DNA of 64,000 nucleotides from Prostheceraeus crozeri (taxonomy: Eukaryota > Platyhelminthes > Polycladida > Euryleptidae). The stretch's first letter is position 1. Each line of letters starts with the position of its first letter. The DNA lies in assembly GCA_907163375.1 (NCBI GenBank), contig CAJQUW010015580.1, positions 124,001 to 188,000 on the forward strand. Direction: 5' to 3'. The notes under the pieces were generated by a model, which worked only from the letters and a program-made list of their open reading frames with translations, did no database searches and was not told the origin of the DNA. Positions 38,385 to 50,868 of this stretch are shown here, piece after piece. A program made the position numbers and the translations under genes.

Positions 38385-38439
38385 AATTTGTGTGTCTCGA
38401 ATTTAGGAAGAAAGTGTCAGTAGCTCCCGTCCTAATTAG

Positions 38440-41028
38440 GCCTAAATATTTACAATGAATGATGCTGGGCATGAGGTGATATTCCTTACAGCAATTGAAC
38501 ACACCTGCTGGCATCATCATCGCATCGGGCGCTTGTATCAAATGTTGCGATACACAACCCAGTTTGAGTTCTGAGATTGCTCAATCCGATCAGGTACCTA
38601 AACCAAATTTCATATTTATTATTCAATCAGTGTATTTATACAGTATTTTTAAACGTAATTTCATGAAGACGATAATTGCGTTGCAATCTTAGTTATTTTG
38701 AAGGAGTGTCAATTACATGCAGTATGCCGTTAATTTTGAAAACATCCCCTCCCCAACGAAAATCCTGACTGCGTGCCTGTAACAGCATGCACTCAATAAT
38801 TTCAAGAATTCCTGTGCTACTACGTGTTTACAGCTTATCTATAAAGACTGTCTGCATGGACAGATCACGATCCAAAACTCTTGACTTTAAGCTGCATGGA
38901 AGCATTCCGGTCTTATCATATCTTTCATATGTCTGTTATTCTATTGTCAGATCACCGTTTTCAGCAATGCAGTCAGCTGCGGTGATTGTTTATGCATCAT
39001 GTGATCATAACGCTCTTCAATTGCTGTTCATTACAATATAGCCATGCGGTCTATTCTCCAGACAAGAACGTAGTGAAAGTCCCCTTTCGAGGGCAAGTGT
39101 GGCTGTCTCTTGCAGATGTCTTTCGTCTAGTGGCGAGTTCGATGCTTGGTTCCATACTTGAGAAGAGATATTGTTTTCGAAGCTCCTGAATAATATAATC
39201 TGTATATTTACAATGCAATAATTGTGTGCACAGCTTGCGTTCAGTTTCCAATGCCCGATATCATATTTTCGGTTTCAGATAAACATTCATCGTTTTGAAA
39301 TCCAATCAAAATATTTATTGATTCATCAATCTTCCACAGCCATTTTCATTCACATAAAAGACCTAAAATGACATGGCTATGGTAGACAAGCGTCCAGGTG
39401 GCAAGCATGCATGTGCGAATGCTATCAACAAAAATCATATGAATCACAAATAAGTTCTATGCTATCTAAGTTCTGTCGGCATAAATTAATGACAAGCTGA
39501 TGATAAAAATCAATACATTTTGTTATAGGATATTTAGCTTAAGTGGCGGTAAACCTCGATCTTTGATTTTTGACACGTAAAAGGTATGTTTCCATTCTTT
39601 TACATTGATTGCATCAACGTACATCTGCCATGTACATGTAAGCTGCGGACTCAAGCTTTTTGTTCCTTTGCGTGAAGGCTTATACAAATCAAGAAAATAG
39701 TCAGGAGTATTTTAATATTCTCTTTCAATCAACTTATGTCGCGGCCTTGTATGACTTTCCAATTCTTGAAACATCCATGTCAGTCAGAACTTTGTCGCAG
39801 GAGAGTTTCGGCTTACAGGGATTTTATCGCTATTTTATAATCGAAATGTTGATTTTTTGCATGTGTCGAAGATTTCTTCAGTTTTCTGATTGCATGTAAT
39901 TAATGCAATGTACATGTATATCATTCCGTTGATCAGACATATCCAAAGAACAGAGTGCTGATTCTTTTTGCTTGGCCTAAAGTCTAAGGTCTGATCATGC
40001 ATCATGCACCTCACTCATGCTGGAATACTGTTTGATGCATGCTATGTTACATTGCACGTATTCTACATCTTTTGTGTAATGTAAAATATTTTAAAGCATT
40101 TCCCCTCTTTCCAATGAAACAGTTTAACTAATCGCATTGTTTTATTTCCGTCACTTCAAAGTATGTTTACATCTTGCAGTAAAAGGGTCTACTGATTAAC
40201 GAAAACCCATAACCTCTAACTTGAACATTTAACTAATTTGAGGTATAGTGTGAAAGTGTAGATTGCTGGCACTGCAGTCAGACTGGAAAATTGACAAAGC
40301 TGAAAAAAGTGATGTCTTAGATGGTGTGCCCTAGAATACAACCAAGGGATCTCTTTCTATCTGAACCCGAAGAACTTTGGTGAATCACAACTCTGGTCGG
40401 GATCACGAAGTCAGTGTCAAGGAATTCTACCAACTCATTCGTGATAACTTAGAGTCTGTTTGTTAGAGTTTCATTCATTCTTTTAAAATTTCAGTCAAGC
40501 ATTTGATGGCACTTCGTTTTGAATACATGTTCGATTAATTTCAACTTTATTCCAAAGTCATCATTTAGAAAGCATATAACAAGTCAATAGCTAAATGGAA
40601 TTAGGAAAGTAAGACATTTAACTGGGTAAGTTAGGTTACAAAGTTATAATATCCGAGAGATACCGAAGATTTCGTGAGAACATACTGACTTTCAATAATT
40701 TTATCAACTATCAATTCAAGAATTGGCAAATTTACGCGAATTTTACAACTTTACAAATTCTTCAAAACCTATCTCCTCAGACTGAATTCTTTCAAATGTC
40801 ATCATTTTAACTTTCCTCGTTATTTTATCGATGCGGCTATTGACTTGATCATCACTTTGTTGGATCGATGACTTTATGTTGTTAATGTTAAAAATCACAT
40901 TTTTATGTTAAAAATTAATCGAACATCTGTTTTCAACACAATACCATCAAATACTTGACTTCACGAATGTCATACGTTGCGAAGCCTTTCGCTGATTTGT
41001 CGGGTAACACTTCGTGACGCGCACCATA
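38440..41028. other. no gene recognised
   Basis: AT-rich with short frames only. Confidence 0.4.
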
Positions 41029-41284
41029 AAGAAAATTAAAGTCATTACAATTGATTATGATTATTTTGCAAGCCTTACTGCTGATTGTTGAATAAAATAT
41101 TTGATAGAATTACTTTATTTTATTAGTTTTTAAACAATATTTCGGAGTTATGACTCCATTCTCAAGTTATACAAAGATAGAAAATACTAAGCTAAGAAAA
41201 TTGCGTTTTACTGAAGTCATTACAGATAAAGTGAATAAAGTCAAAGATCACTTTACCTGTATATAATGACTTTAATTTTCTTTA
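41029..41284 (-). repeat. Penelope-type terminal-repeat-like segment
   Basis: Bounded by a 20-bp inverted repeat, AAAGAAAATTAAAGTCATTA at about 41029 and its mirror ending at about 41284. On the minus strand, positions 41166-41135 read CTTGAGAATGGAGTCATAAC followed by TCCGAAATATTG. The GGAGT-CATA-ACTCC helix followed by GAAA resembles the hammerhead-ribozyme half-motif known from the terminal repeats of Penelope-like elements. No open frame is attached. Confidence 0.4.
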
Positions 41285-42392
41285 TAAACCTCGAGCCTTA
41301 GGCGAAGTTTATATCTACCGTAGCTAGTCAATAAAAGCAGTATATATATACCTACAAAGCTAGCTATAACGATATTATCAACCTAGAGAAAAAAGTGGCT
41401 GATATTGCATAATTTGATGTCACTATCTGGATCAGTTGATATCAAGCAACATCAGCCGTTTGAGTTAGTGATATCAATTTTGATAATCGATGGAGAGAGT
41501 AGATAATACCATAGAGAGAAGCACCATGTTACAGTGAATGTCGTAGTACTGAAGACTATCTATGGAATCAATCAATACTATTTGACCAATTTCCGTACTG
41601 ATATTGCAAATTATCAGATTAGAGATTTGCATAGAACACTTCCCCAGGAGGTTGACAATAGGCCTTCTACATTGTGACATGTAAACTTTGTATAGAAATA
41701 TATTGCACGACATCGTCATTGATGTAGGATGAAATAACGGAAAATAGCTATTGGATCAGCTTGATGAAATCAGCTGAAACTTTCGTGCGTGCAGGCCAGG
41801 ACAATAAAGGATTTTCGATTAGCACTTGTAGAAGTTTTGATGATTTCATTGATTTCAACACCTCATGCCAGCGATGAATATTAATTAAGTTCTATTCAAA
41901 TTAGTTCTTATACAACTGTATGTCAATTTAAGAATTTGTCGTTCATGTGTAAAACGCCCACCATTGTTAATATATCCACAGAACCTATTTCTATCTTTTT
42001 CTGATACAAATATGAACTATGTGTAAGTCATATTTAAACTTAAACTATCAATTTCTTCTGAAAATATATAATGTTAGTTCGAAACACAATCAAGCATTAT
42101 GGAATACCTATTTAGCATTTACAAGAAATGAAAACAAAACTGAACTCAATCAACAATACTTTCTTACACTTGATCATCTGGACTTTGTCCCAACGAGGAG
42201 CTGTTTATACATCGGATGCAGAGAAGACAGGCCGTCTAACAATAATTTACAATGACGGTATAATTTAGCGAATAAAACAAATCATGGCTGAGCGGAAATT
42301 TGATCATAAAACTCGAGAGAAGATGTTGCAAATTTACAGCTTTGAACCGGAGGTTCGGCGTCAGTCGTCAAAATCGACGTACTATGTACAAA
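41285..42392. other. no gene recognised; 3' flank of the host exon
   Basis: Downstream of the minus-strand host exon, so it may contain its 3' untranslated region. I could not fix a polyadenylation site. Confidence 0.35.
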
Positions 42393-43455
42393 TCAGACCA
42401 TGTGGCCTTCTAGGTCGTCCCGATTCATAGGATTAGAATGCCCATTAATCCCCGGAGATGGCATCATGGGTTGAGGAGAGACATGGCCTCGATAATGCAA
42501 GGAATCTCCTGTGTTCTGACGGCTTAATTGACAAGCAGGGGGGCGCACAGGATATGTGCCAGGTGGGGAACGCATGCCTGGCACTCGATTGAGGGATTCA
42601 CAGGGGTGAGATAGTGAACTGATGCTAGTCCGATGAATGGAACCAGGATGCAACAAGCCGTTCATGTCCTCAGATGGCGGAACACCGATATGACTACCAG
42701 CACAAGCGTGGTCTCTCAGCCATGCTTTCCTTTCCCTCTCACGGTTCATCTCCTTCCTCCTTGCGATGCTTCCATAAAGTTCAGGAGCCGTCAGACTGGA
42801 AGTATCTCCTATACCGGCCATGGAACTGTACTGGTCAAGCCCAGCATCAGTGACCCTTCGAATACTAACATGAGAGCGTCCGTCACTGATAGAATGTTTG
42901 GTGTTCGCGCGACGTAGCATGGCGCATGTGCGGATCAGCATGATGATGAGAATGATAATAAATACAAAGAATACACAGAGTAAAATACGATAAATAAGAA
43001 TCTCATTGTCGACAGTAATTCCTAATGCTCCCATGCGAACAACAGCCGCCACAGTTGCAGTTGTCAGAGCGACTGAGGGAGCTTTAGTAGTGGTGGTAGT
43101 GGTCGTTGTCGGCTGTACGCACTCCAGGCGTTGGCAGACCACGTAATTTTTGCGAATAACTCTTATGGCTCCAATCGCCCTTCGTGTTCTTTTCTGCCCG
43201 CATGAGGTTTTCATCGCCATGCCGGCGTTCGATGCCCGCAGGTCCGACATGCTCTGTCGCAATATTTGCCTAGGCTGCTCCCCACCCCTCCTATACTGTT
43301 CCACATAGTAGAGGCCCCCGCTGCCTAACTGAGCTCCACAAGCCTCTGACGCCCTGACACTTGTCCTCCCTTGCACCGCCTTTTGACAATGTGCACATAT
43401 TTCTTCCTCTAAATGCACAGTCCCTCTCATAATCTTATTTCCCAACCTAAAGCCC
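42393..43455 (-). CDS. single-pass transmembrane protein, terminal exon
   Basis: The only long open frame that looks like a host gene: about 350 codons in sequence clearly richer in G and C than its surroundings, ending in TGA at 42393. It has no ATG at the start; the frame opens after a stop near 43457, and the true exon begins somewhere below 43455. Counting from 43445, a Cys-containing stretch (YVVCQRLECV, about 101-110) is followed by a run of eight Thr (113-120), a stalk, one hydrophobic helix (about 149-171, ILIYRILLCVFFVFIIILII) and a basic stop-transfer RTCAMLRR. The cytoplasmic tail of about 175 residues is rich in Ser, Pro and Arg (GSIARRKEMNRERERKAW) and ends EGHMV. The order predicts a type I membrane protein with its ectodomain in upstream exons. 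I do not recognise the family. The first 90-100 codons may be intron rather than exon, because no good acceptor can be seen. Confidence 0.7.
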
Positions 43456-43790
43456 TACCCCATCCGCTCCCTAACCATAGAAACAATCCCCCCTTCTCCT
43501 TTCTTTCCCACTCCTATATCGATCCTGCTCTATTTCTCCCCATCTCCCATCCCCCCCTACCCCTTCCCAATCTCCTTTCATCATCATCATATCTCTCCTC
43601 TACCCCCTCCTTTACCAACCACCCCACCCTACCCTTCCCCCCCTTCACCTCTCTATTACCTACAACTCAACTTTATATACTACACATAACTCACCCCCCC
43701 CACCCCCCCCCCCCCCCCCACAAACCCCCCCCACCCCCCCCCCCACCCCCCCCAACCCCCAACCCCCCCCCCCCCCCCCCCCCGGCCAAC
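43456..43790. repeat. C-rich low-complexity tract
   Basis: Pyrimidine-rich DNA grading into almost pure C between about 43690 and 43783. It lies directly upstream of the host exon. Homopolymer length here is unreliable, so assembly errors could have damaged the adjoining exon. The proline-rich reading frame over it on the plus strand is an artefact of composition. Confidence 0.85.
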
Positions 43791-44223
43791 CTCGTTCAGC
43801 CAATGAGAGTGCAGTGTGCAGTCATTGGATATCTGTGTGTTTAGAAGCATTCATCGTATAACAGTTGCGAACGATTTCTTTGTTAAGTCAGGAAGGTCAT
43901 GATAACTAGCATTATCATGGCTATTCAAGATAAATGAAAGAGAAGAAACTCAATGAAAGGACGATCAAAGTTGTTTTTACAAAACCTCACGAACGAAGTC
44001 ATCATTGAAAAGAAGAGTTCGGAAAGAGATATTTGCTTAGGCTATGCAGACTTTCTGATCTCATCATATCGACACGTGACAGCCGTTGAAAGCGGGTCAG
44101 TCTAGAGACGGCAAAAATACAACTCTTACAAAATACATGTGATTTTCAGTGCATGAATTGGTGCCTGTAACAATGCATGTATTAGTGGCAGGACATCATC
44201 ACTCAAGTGATGTAGGCTAATAG
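43791..44223. other. no gene recognised
   Basis: Non-repetitive sequence between the C tract and the hAT element at 44224. Confidence 0.4.
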
Positions 44224-45002
44224 CAGGGATGCGGAGTCCTATCATTTTGATAGGACTCCGACTCCGGGGGTTGATAGGACTCCGACTCCGGGTAGCCATA
44301 GCAATATATAAAGCCTAGTTTTTTGGAAAAAACTGTCAAGCTACATCATAGATCATTAAATGCTTACCTGAACCTATAATTAGGGATAATTGCTGTATTA
44401 GTTATCAATCACTTTCAATCAAAGTTTATCAAATGTCGCTTTCAGTTGGATGCATAAGACTCGGCTCTCCCATCTTGTTGATGTGTGCTTCACACGTTTT
44501 ACTCCAGTCTCTACCGGGCAGGAAAATCCCCGATCCTTCTCCAAACAATATGAGTACACTTTCGATTTTAATATGCGCTTTAGAGGAGCCATCACACACG
44601 ATTAGCGTGAGGGTAAGAGGTAATGTTCTCAAACAAACGAGTATTTCATTTTTGTCTCTGATGTGACCTTTGGTGTGTATGTGTGATCGAGGCTAGGAAG
44701 GCTTGTATTCTCTACTAAATCACCGAGTGAAAAGACAATCCTTTTTTCACTATCACGGTTCATTCCCTCAACTATTACAAGCTTTGCATGCAGCAGTGTC
44801 TCTGTACTTTTGTTTGACGGAGAAAGTTGACATCAAGACAAGACAGTGACAGCTATGCACGAGGATAATACATGTAAATTTGTTTGTATTATACTTCGGG
44901 TCTAGTAATAGGCCGGAGTCCGGAGTCCTATCATTTGATAGGGCTCCGACTCCGACTCCAGCAAAAATGATAGAACTCCGGGACTCCGACTCCGCATCCC
45001 TG
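44224..45002. mobile_element. non-autonomous hAT element with GGAGTCC ends
   Basis: A 779-bp element. The left end CAGGGATGCGGAGTCCTATC is mirrored at the right by GACTCCGACTCCGCATCCCTG ending at 45002. Subterminal GACTCCG/CGGAGTC units repeat in inverted order at both ends. There is no transposase. Its right half recurs at 51463-51782. The 8-bp flanks GCTAATAG and TGTAAGTC do not match, so the target duplication is lost. Confidence 0.8.
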
Positions 45003-45096
45003 TGTAAGTCATGTATTTGATGCATCAGACCCACATGGCTCTAATTGCAATTACATGTAACTGATTGAGACCATTACTCGTAGAGTAAGTATGTTA

Positions 45097-48000
45097 GGTA
45101 GAGTGGTAACTCCGCATTTATTAAATTCCCAATGTGTATACACTTTCGATTTTATCAAACAAACTCGAAGTGATGCAATTGATGCAGTTGGGTATTGCTA
45201 CTAAAAGTGAGATATATTGAAGTTTTGAAGAAATTATCACGGAATTGACTGATCATGATAGTAATACAGAAGGAATGATGGTATTTTACAGATCCTCCTT
45301 GTCATGACAGTCTTGGAGAGGCAATGTCTGTTAAATTAGCAATTCGATGGGTTTCTTCTTTCGTGCTCAACCTCAAGAGTGCATTTTCTTAAGCGTGATC
45401 ATATCATAAGGAACCTGCCATTGGTAGAGCAAAATAACTTAATCAAAGACAATGATTTCAATTAACTTAAAAAATGTAAATGGGTACACATCAAATTCAG
45501 ATTCAAGAAATGAAACATGAATTTAGTGTCGAATCATCAAGTCATGCCGATGAAAATTTGATTAAAAACCTGAAATTTTAGTCAAGAAAGCACAAATAAT
45601 ATCGCGACTTTTTCATGAGGACTTCCATTATAATACGGTCTATGAAGTTCCCTTGATAATCAGCTTAATTTCCGCCTCGGTAGGATGCTTATTAGCAAAT
45701 ATTCATTCCTTTTGATATCCAACTTGTTTCATACTACTTATACAGCGGCGTCATCTTGGTAGTATATAAATTTGCATAATTTTAGCTTTTTTAAAAACTC
45801 CTCAAATAATTTTTTGGACCGCAGGAACGTAATCTCCGCAAGAAACTGAATTCCTACATATAAACATTTTCACTTTATACAGATATTTTCATGATTCGAC
45901 ACTCTGCCTATATATAATACTTCCTTTATGATTAAGACTTCAAGTTATTGAAATTGACTAACAGCCTGTTGACGCAATTGAAATTAATTTACGCTACACC
46001 CAAGATAGTTACAATCAATTCAGCCTCTGAATATGACCTATGCACTGGCATCCTGATCGGTAGATTAACATGAATCTTATCCTCAGCAACATGAAATGAT
46101 ACATGAATTGAAAACTTCTATCAAATTTTGCGATCGCTACTGCAATCTGATGTGTCCTTACCGGGAGCTATTCCGTGTCGAATTATCGCAATCAAATAAA
46201 CACACATTTTACCATAAAAAAGAGGCATATTCTCAGCTGGAGGAATACATTTGACTGTCTTTTCAGGTGTATAGAGATAGTCAGGGTTGGGTGCAAGATG
46301 TTGTTGGTAAACAAGCATTCATGACAGCATTGAGAATCAAGATTGGTACCAAGTTGACAGATTAAACATTCCTCAGGCACGTCGGTATGCGAGAATGTTA
46401 GCGGAATCAATAGGTTCCGACTTGGGAAGACGAGTTGCAGTTGAGCGAAGAAATTTTGCAGGAAATCGTGTTGAGACTTGGATAATTGAATTCGTCAATT
46501 CTACGGCACTTGAACATCTTCGTAATTGTCCATTGCGTCTGCACTTTCGCCTTCTAAGTTCGAGTCTTGAAAAACTGCGGAAATGACTGATAATGCGGAG
46601 GGAAATTCAATCTAGTTGACGAGCAAGGTAGAAGGAGGCGATACGAGGAGATTAATTTGAAAGTAATGAGGCCTTTCCTTCTCTTAGTTATCAAATTAGG
46701 GGTTGAACAAGATTTGGGTGACTGACGGAATCTATGCACAATCGTGATAGTCAACCGGTTACACAGTCATTGTGCGGCGGAATTCGGTCACATTTGCTGA
46801 TCATGAAAGCGCTCCGATAATATTGAAATTGGGGACGGAGGCCGCATTGATACGTGCAAATATTAAACCATAGATATCCGACTTCCCACTTTGTTTAAGC
46901 CAGCGAGACTAGAATGGACAAAACAGTTTGTTGAGGGAGATTTCAGTCGATCATTCAATAGGCAATAATCTACGAGTATGTATGTCAATGTTGCACTCGA
47001 TCCTAAGACGAATCAAATTTACTGAAACATTAAACGTTTGTTGATTCTTGCCAGAAGATGATTTATTCAAAGATATTATGCAGAAGTCCTTTTATATATC
47101 AGGAGGAATGATGGCAACCGTGAATTTACAAAGTACACTGATGGTGCCGGTATTTTCTGTTTGTCATTCAATGTTTAGGTACCCCATGGTTTAGGTACCA
47201 TTGTAATGACAACATAAGTCCATGCATTATATATTGTTCTTATCAATGTCCAAATTAATTCTTATCTTAATTCTTAATGTTCTTATCAATGTCAACCCGT
47301 CCTTTATAATTAGAGTGTCGGATTTCTATGTAATAACCGTTGAGTAGAATATCTGGTGGATTAGTCCGTCAGACGGACAACGACATGGTGGAGAAATTCC
47401 TGATATGCACGTGCAAGAATGACAGAAACATCGCACAATTTGAAATTCCCCCATGATTTAGAAATCTACAAAGATTCAATTTTCATTCATTTGCACAAGT
47501 TGTGTTTCTAAAACAGAGACGAGGAGACGTCATATAGGCCCAGTCCATATATTCACGACAATATACAATGTCTGTATTACTTACCAAATCGGACGAATCG
47601 GCCATTTTGAAAATTGAGCTTGATTGAATGATGTATAAACTCCCTATTAACTTGCAATGAAAGTTAGATATACGCGGATTCGCGGCTGAAAAGAATAAAT
47701 TATAGAACTAATACGCAAGATAAGGCAAATTCAGTTTGACAAATGCCTCTGTGGATGGAGGTTGATGGATGGATGAGAATCGTGGAAATTTATGGCGCGA
47801 ATTTAGGAACAAAATGGCAATAGCTTTCGGACTAAATCTAAAACACGCATCAATGCCCGTCAACTTGACATTATGGATATAAGCAAAATCGATTCGATAT
47901 TGCCTAGTGTTGTACTGATCAATGCTGTGATCAGAGATTGCAAGAGCTCTTTTTAATATTTTAACTGGACACATCGAATATCATGCCGTGATAGCTCAGC

Positions 48001-49255
48001 TGGGAGAGCGGCAGACTGAATATGTGAAGGTCACTGGTTCGATCCCGGGTCCCGGCAACATTTTTGAATCTTAAAGATGGGCTTATTAAGTCCGTTAAAG
48101 GATTACAGTATGTAAAATATTAAAATTTAAAACTCTTTTACATCGATGTTGCTCTTCCTTCTTTTCACAGATCTCATTTTCAGTTCGGAAAGTGTGTGGC
48201 ACAGGATTTCTGGGAGAAAAAGTTGTAGTTATTTTTGAAGTTGACTATTAGTTTTTGTGTTATTTAACTCCGCCCTCTCTTTCTTGAGTTGACAGTCTTT
48301 TTAAAATTCAAACTGAATCAATACTGAGATATTAAGGTTTTCGGCTTGTAGGAGACTTTATAAAGTTTGCACTTACATCACTGTAAAAATTTAAATAACC
48401 AATTTAATTAAAATAATAATCAAAAAATTTAATAAAAATTAAAACAATAAAATAAAAATTAAAATAATTTAAATAAAATGTGGCTTCCATGGAGTAACTA
48501 TAAGTAGATAGAGTGTTGACTCATGAAAGTATCTGTATACAGTAAAAATGTCTATATGTAGGGATTCAGTTTTTTGCGGACATTACGTTCCTGCGGTCCA
48601 AAGAATTATTTAAGGAGTTTTTAAAAAAGCTAAATTTCTGCCAATTTATATACTACCGACATGAAGCCCCTTTATAAGCAGCATGTGACAAGTTGGATAT
48701 CAAAACGAATGAATATTTGCCAATAGGCATCTTATTTAAGCGGAAATTAAGCTGGTAATCAATGAAATTTCATAAGCCTAGTCCCTGCAAGTCTTCAAGG
48801 AAAAGTTGGAATCTTATTGAGAGCTTCTTGGCCATGTTCTTGGCTAATATGTCAAGTTTTTAATTCAATTTTCAGCGGCATGATTTTATGATTCACAAGG
48901 CTTCATTCCTCGAATAGTGATGTGTACCCATTAACATCTTCTAAAGTTCATTGTGATCAGTTTCTTTGATTACGATGTTTTACTCTTTCAGTGGTAGTTG
49001 GTGATGTGATTACGCTTAAGAATATAATCATATTTTAATAAAGTTGAGCTTGAATGGTAACCCATCGAATTGCTAATTTAACTAGCTCTATTACCTCTCC
49101 CGACATGGAGGATTTGTGGAATGCTATTCCTCATGCTATTGTGCATATCTCACAGGTGGTACTGGGTCTCGACCTGGTCTCGACTCATGTTCATTCAACG
49201 AAATCGAAACTGTATACACATTGGAATTTAACAAATGCTGAGTTACCACTCTACC
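45097..49255. mobile_element. 4.16-kb element with ~0.7-kb inverted ends
   Basis: The outer bases GGTAGAGTGGTAACTC (45097) are mirrored at 49255, with TA on each side (45095-45096 and 49256-49257). The inverted homology continues for about 770 bp on the left (to about 45868) and 705 bp on the right (from about 48551), roughly 75-85% alike. Blocks such as TTAAATTAGCAATTCGATGG, AATGGGTACACATCA and CGTAATCTCCGCAA keep their order. No transposase motif is seen in the 2.7-kb interior, which holds a tRNA-Phe-like sequence. TA target and GGTAGAGTGG start suggest a Tc1/mariner or pogo relative; compare the GGGTAGAGTGGGG start at 1990. The diverged arms indicate an old insertion. Confidence 0.7.
47985..48057 (+). 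tRNA. tRNA-Phe(GAA)-like gene or pseudogene
   Basis: 73 nt, the normal tRNA-Phe length, with A box TAGCTCAGCTGGGAGAGC and B box GGTTCGATCCC. The D stem is intact and the anticodon loop reads CTGAATA with GAA at 34-36. The acceptor stem has one mismatch, the anticodon stem two and the T stem one, and position 37 is T where a purine is expected. A TTTTT terminator follows at 48061-48065. The mismatches make a pseudogene or SINE head more likely than a working gene. Confidence 0.5.
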
Positions 49256-49262
49256 TATTATA

Positions 49263-50211
49263 CACTATAAATCGCTCAATATCAATCACACACGAAGGAT
49301 GCAAACCAAAATATTTTTTTGGTATATTTCTGTATTATCTTGGTATATATTTGTATGCTTTTCGCATGTTGTTTCAAGTGTGGTATGCTTTACATACGAA
49401 AGCCATACCAGCACAATGTTAAAAGAAAGCATTAATTATTTCTAATATACGTTGATTGAAGGCCTTTTGTCAATAAAGATCACACTAATGTTACTACTGT
49501 TTTGTAAGTAGTGAGATAATGACATTTAATAGTCAAACTTACAATACTGAATTCGATTTTAATAAATGTAAGTCTGAGGCATTTCATAAATAATCAATAA
49601 GTATCTGACCATCAACAATTATGCATTATGTAATTTTGGAACTAAGCACATTATCAATCCGAAATAAAAACACATTATAATTCATGAACGCAAAAATAGC
49701 TATGTTTGAGATATATAAGTCAACATGGTTTCTGAAAAGTTATCGTTTTATTGAAATGATGTTTATCAATTTAGTTCATGGACATGTGTAATAAGACAAG
49801 TAGCAAAGATGACATGCGGCTTTAATTTCACTCTAATCTAGTTAAATACCACACTTTCACAAAGAAATATTCACGACCGGCATTACTGGAAAAAAGTTAT
49901 TTGTAAGTAGTATGTAGTATAACTTATTTTTTGCCATGTGACTTAAAGCTATTCATACGAAACATATACCAATTTGCATCGGGTCTCGTATATAAAACAT
50001 ACCAACAACTCGTATTTCATTGTAAAACAGCCAATCACAGATAGAATGGTTCGTATCGCTACATACCAATCACATACGAAAGTAAGTGAGATTTCGTATG
50101 AAAAACATACCAGATCTCTGTAAACATACGAGAATCTCGTATCAGATGTTAGTTTCAAATTGCATGTGATTTTGGTTTGTGTGTAATTTTCGTATCCAGC
50201 GATTTACAGTG
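49263..50211. mobile_element. CACTR-ended non-autonomous element with subterminal motifs
   Basis: The left end CACTATAAATCGCT (49263) is mirrored by AGCGATTTACAGTG ending at 50211, with TA on both sides. An ACACACAAACC-type inverted block lies further in. A short word (CATACGAAA or CGTATG, often next to CATACCA) is repeated about ten times near the right end and a few times near the left, in both orientations. Clustered subterminal words are known as transposase binding sites in CACTA elements. There is no coding sequence. Confidence 0.65.
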
Positions 50212-50250
50212 TACTTGGTGGCCTCTAGAAGAATATAGTTGCCTCTGCTA

Positions 50251-50440
50251 GTATGGCAGCTAGAACGAGTTTCCGCAGGGAACAAGGCCGAAATAAGACT
50301 TTAAACAGAATCATGTACACCCTTTACGCAAGCTACGAATCTGCGTGTCTGCGTGTCTGCCGAGTTCTACCTGGTTCCTCTTTTTGAGAGCATGATCAAA
50401 GTAAAACACATGCTGATCCAATGGGACGCAGATTGAAGTT
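50251..50440 (+). repeat. dispersed repeat R, uninterrupted copy
   Basis: About 190 bp (GCGAGTTTCYGCAGG ... TCTGCCGAGYTCTACCTGG ... AACACATGCTRATCCAATGGG) shared with 53425-53872, where it is split by a MITE. Confidence 0.75.
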
Positions 50441-50681
50441 TTTGGCAAAATGAAATTTTGCATGTTCTGTGCATCAGCAAGCGTGTCAGAAGAATTGCAT
50501 ATTTTACTTCAAACTTGAGGAAGCTCGACGTTAACGCTCAGCTCAAAAATCGCATTTAACTTTATCTTTGCTAATGATGTTTTTTCTAGAAAATGCAATT
50601 CTCTAATCCATAAGAGCGGGTTGTCTGATTTTTCAAATGTTAATGCTTGCTCTCTCAAATTTAGAAATCTTTGTAAACAGA

Positions 50682-50765
50682 ATATTTAAATATTGCGTTA
50701 CATCCTCAGTTGAAAAATGGAAACAGACCTGAACAGCTGCTATTTCATCCAATATCAAGAATCAT
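50682..50765 (+). repeat. dispersed repeat fragment
   Basis: Resembles 28235-28310 (TTRCATCCTC ... CAGCTGCTATTTCATC) and, in its last part, 29105-29135. Confidence 0.5.
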
Positions 50766-50868
50766 CAACAGGCCTAGCCTACATCTGTCAACATCGACAA
50801 ACGGGCGATTTGTGGAACCATGTAATACTGGTTGGTAGGGTATGCTCCTCGTATCCGGTAGTGGGTAA

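Noticed and set aside
43413-43844. Plus-strand frame of 143 codons rich in proline
   Set aside because: It is the translation of the C-rich low-complexity tract; composition alone explains it.
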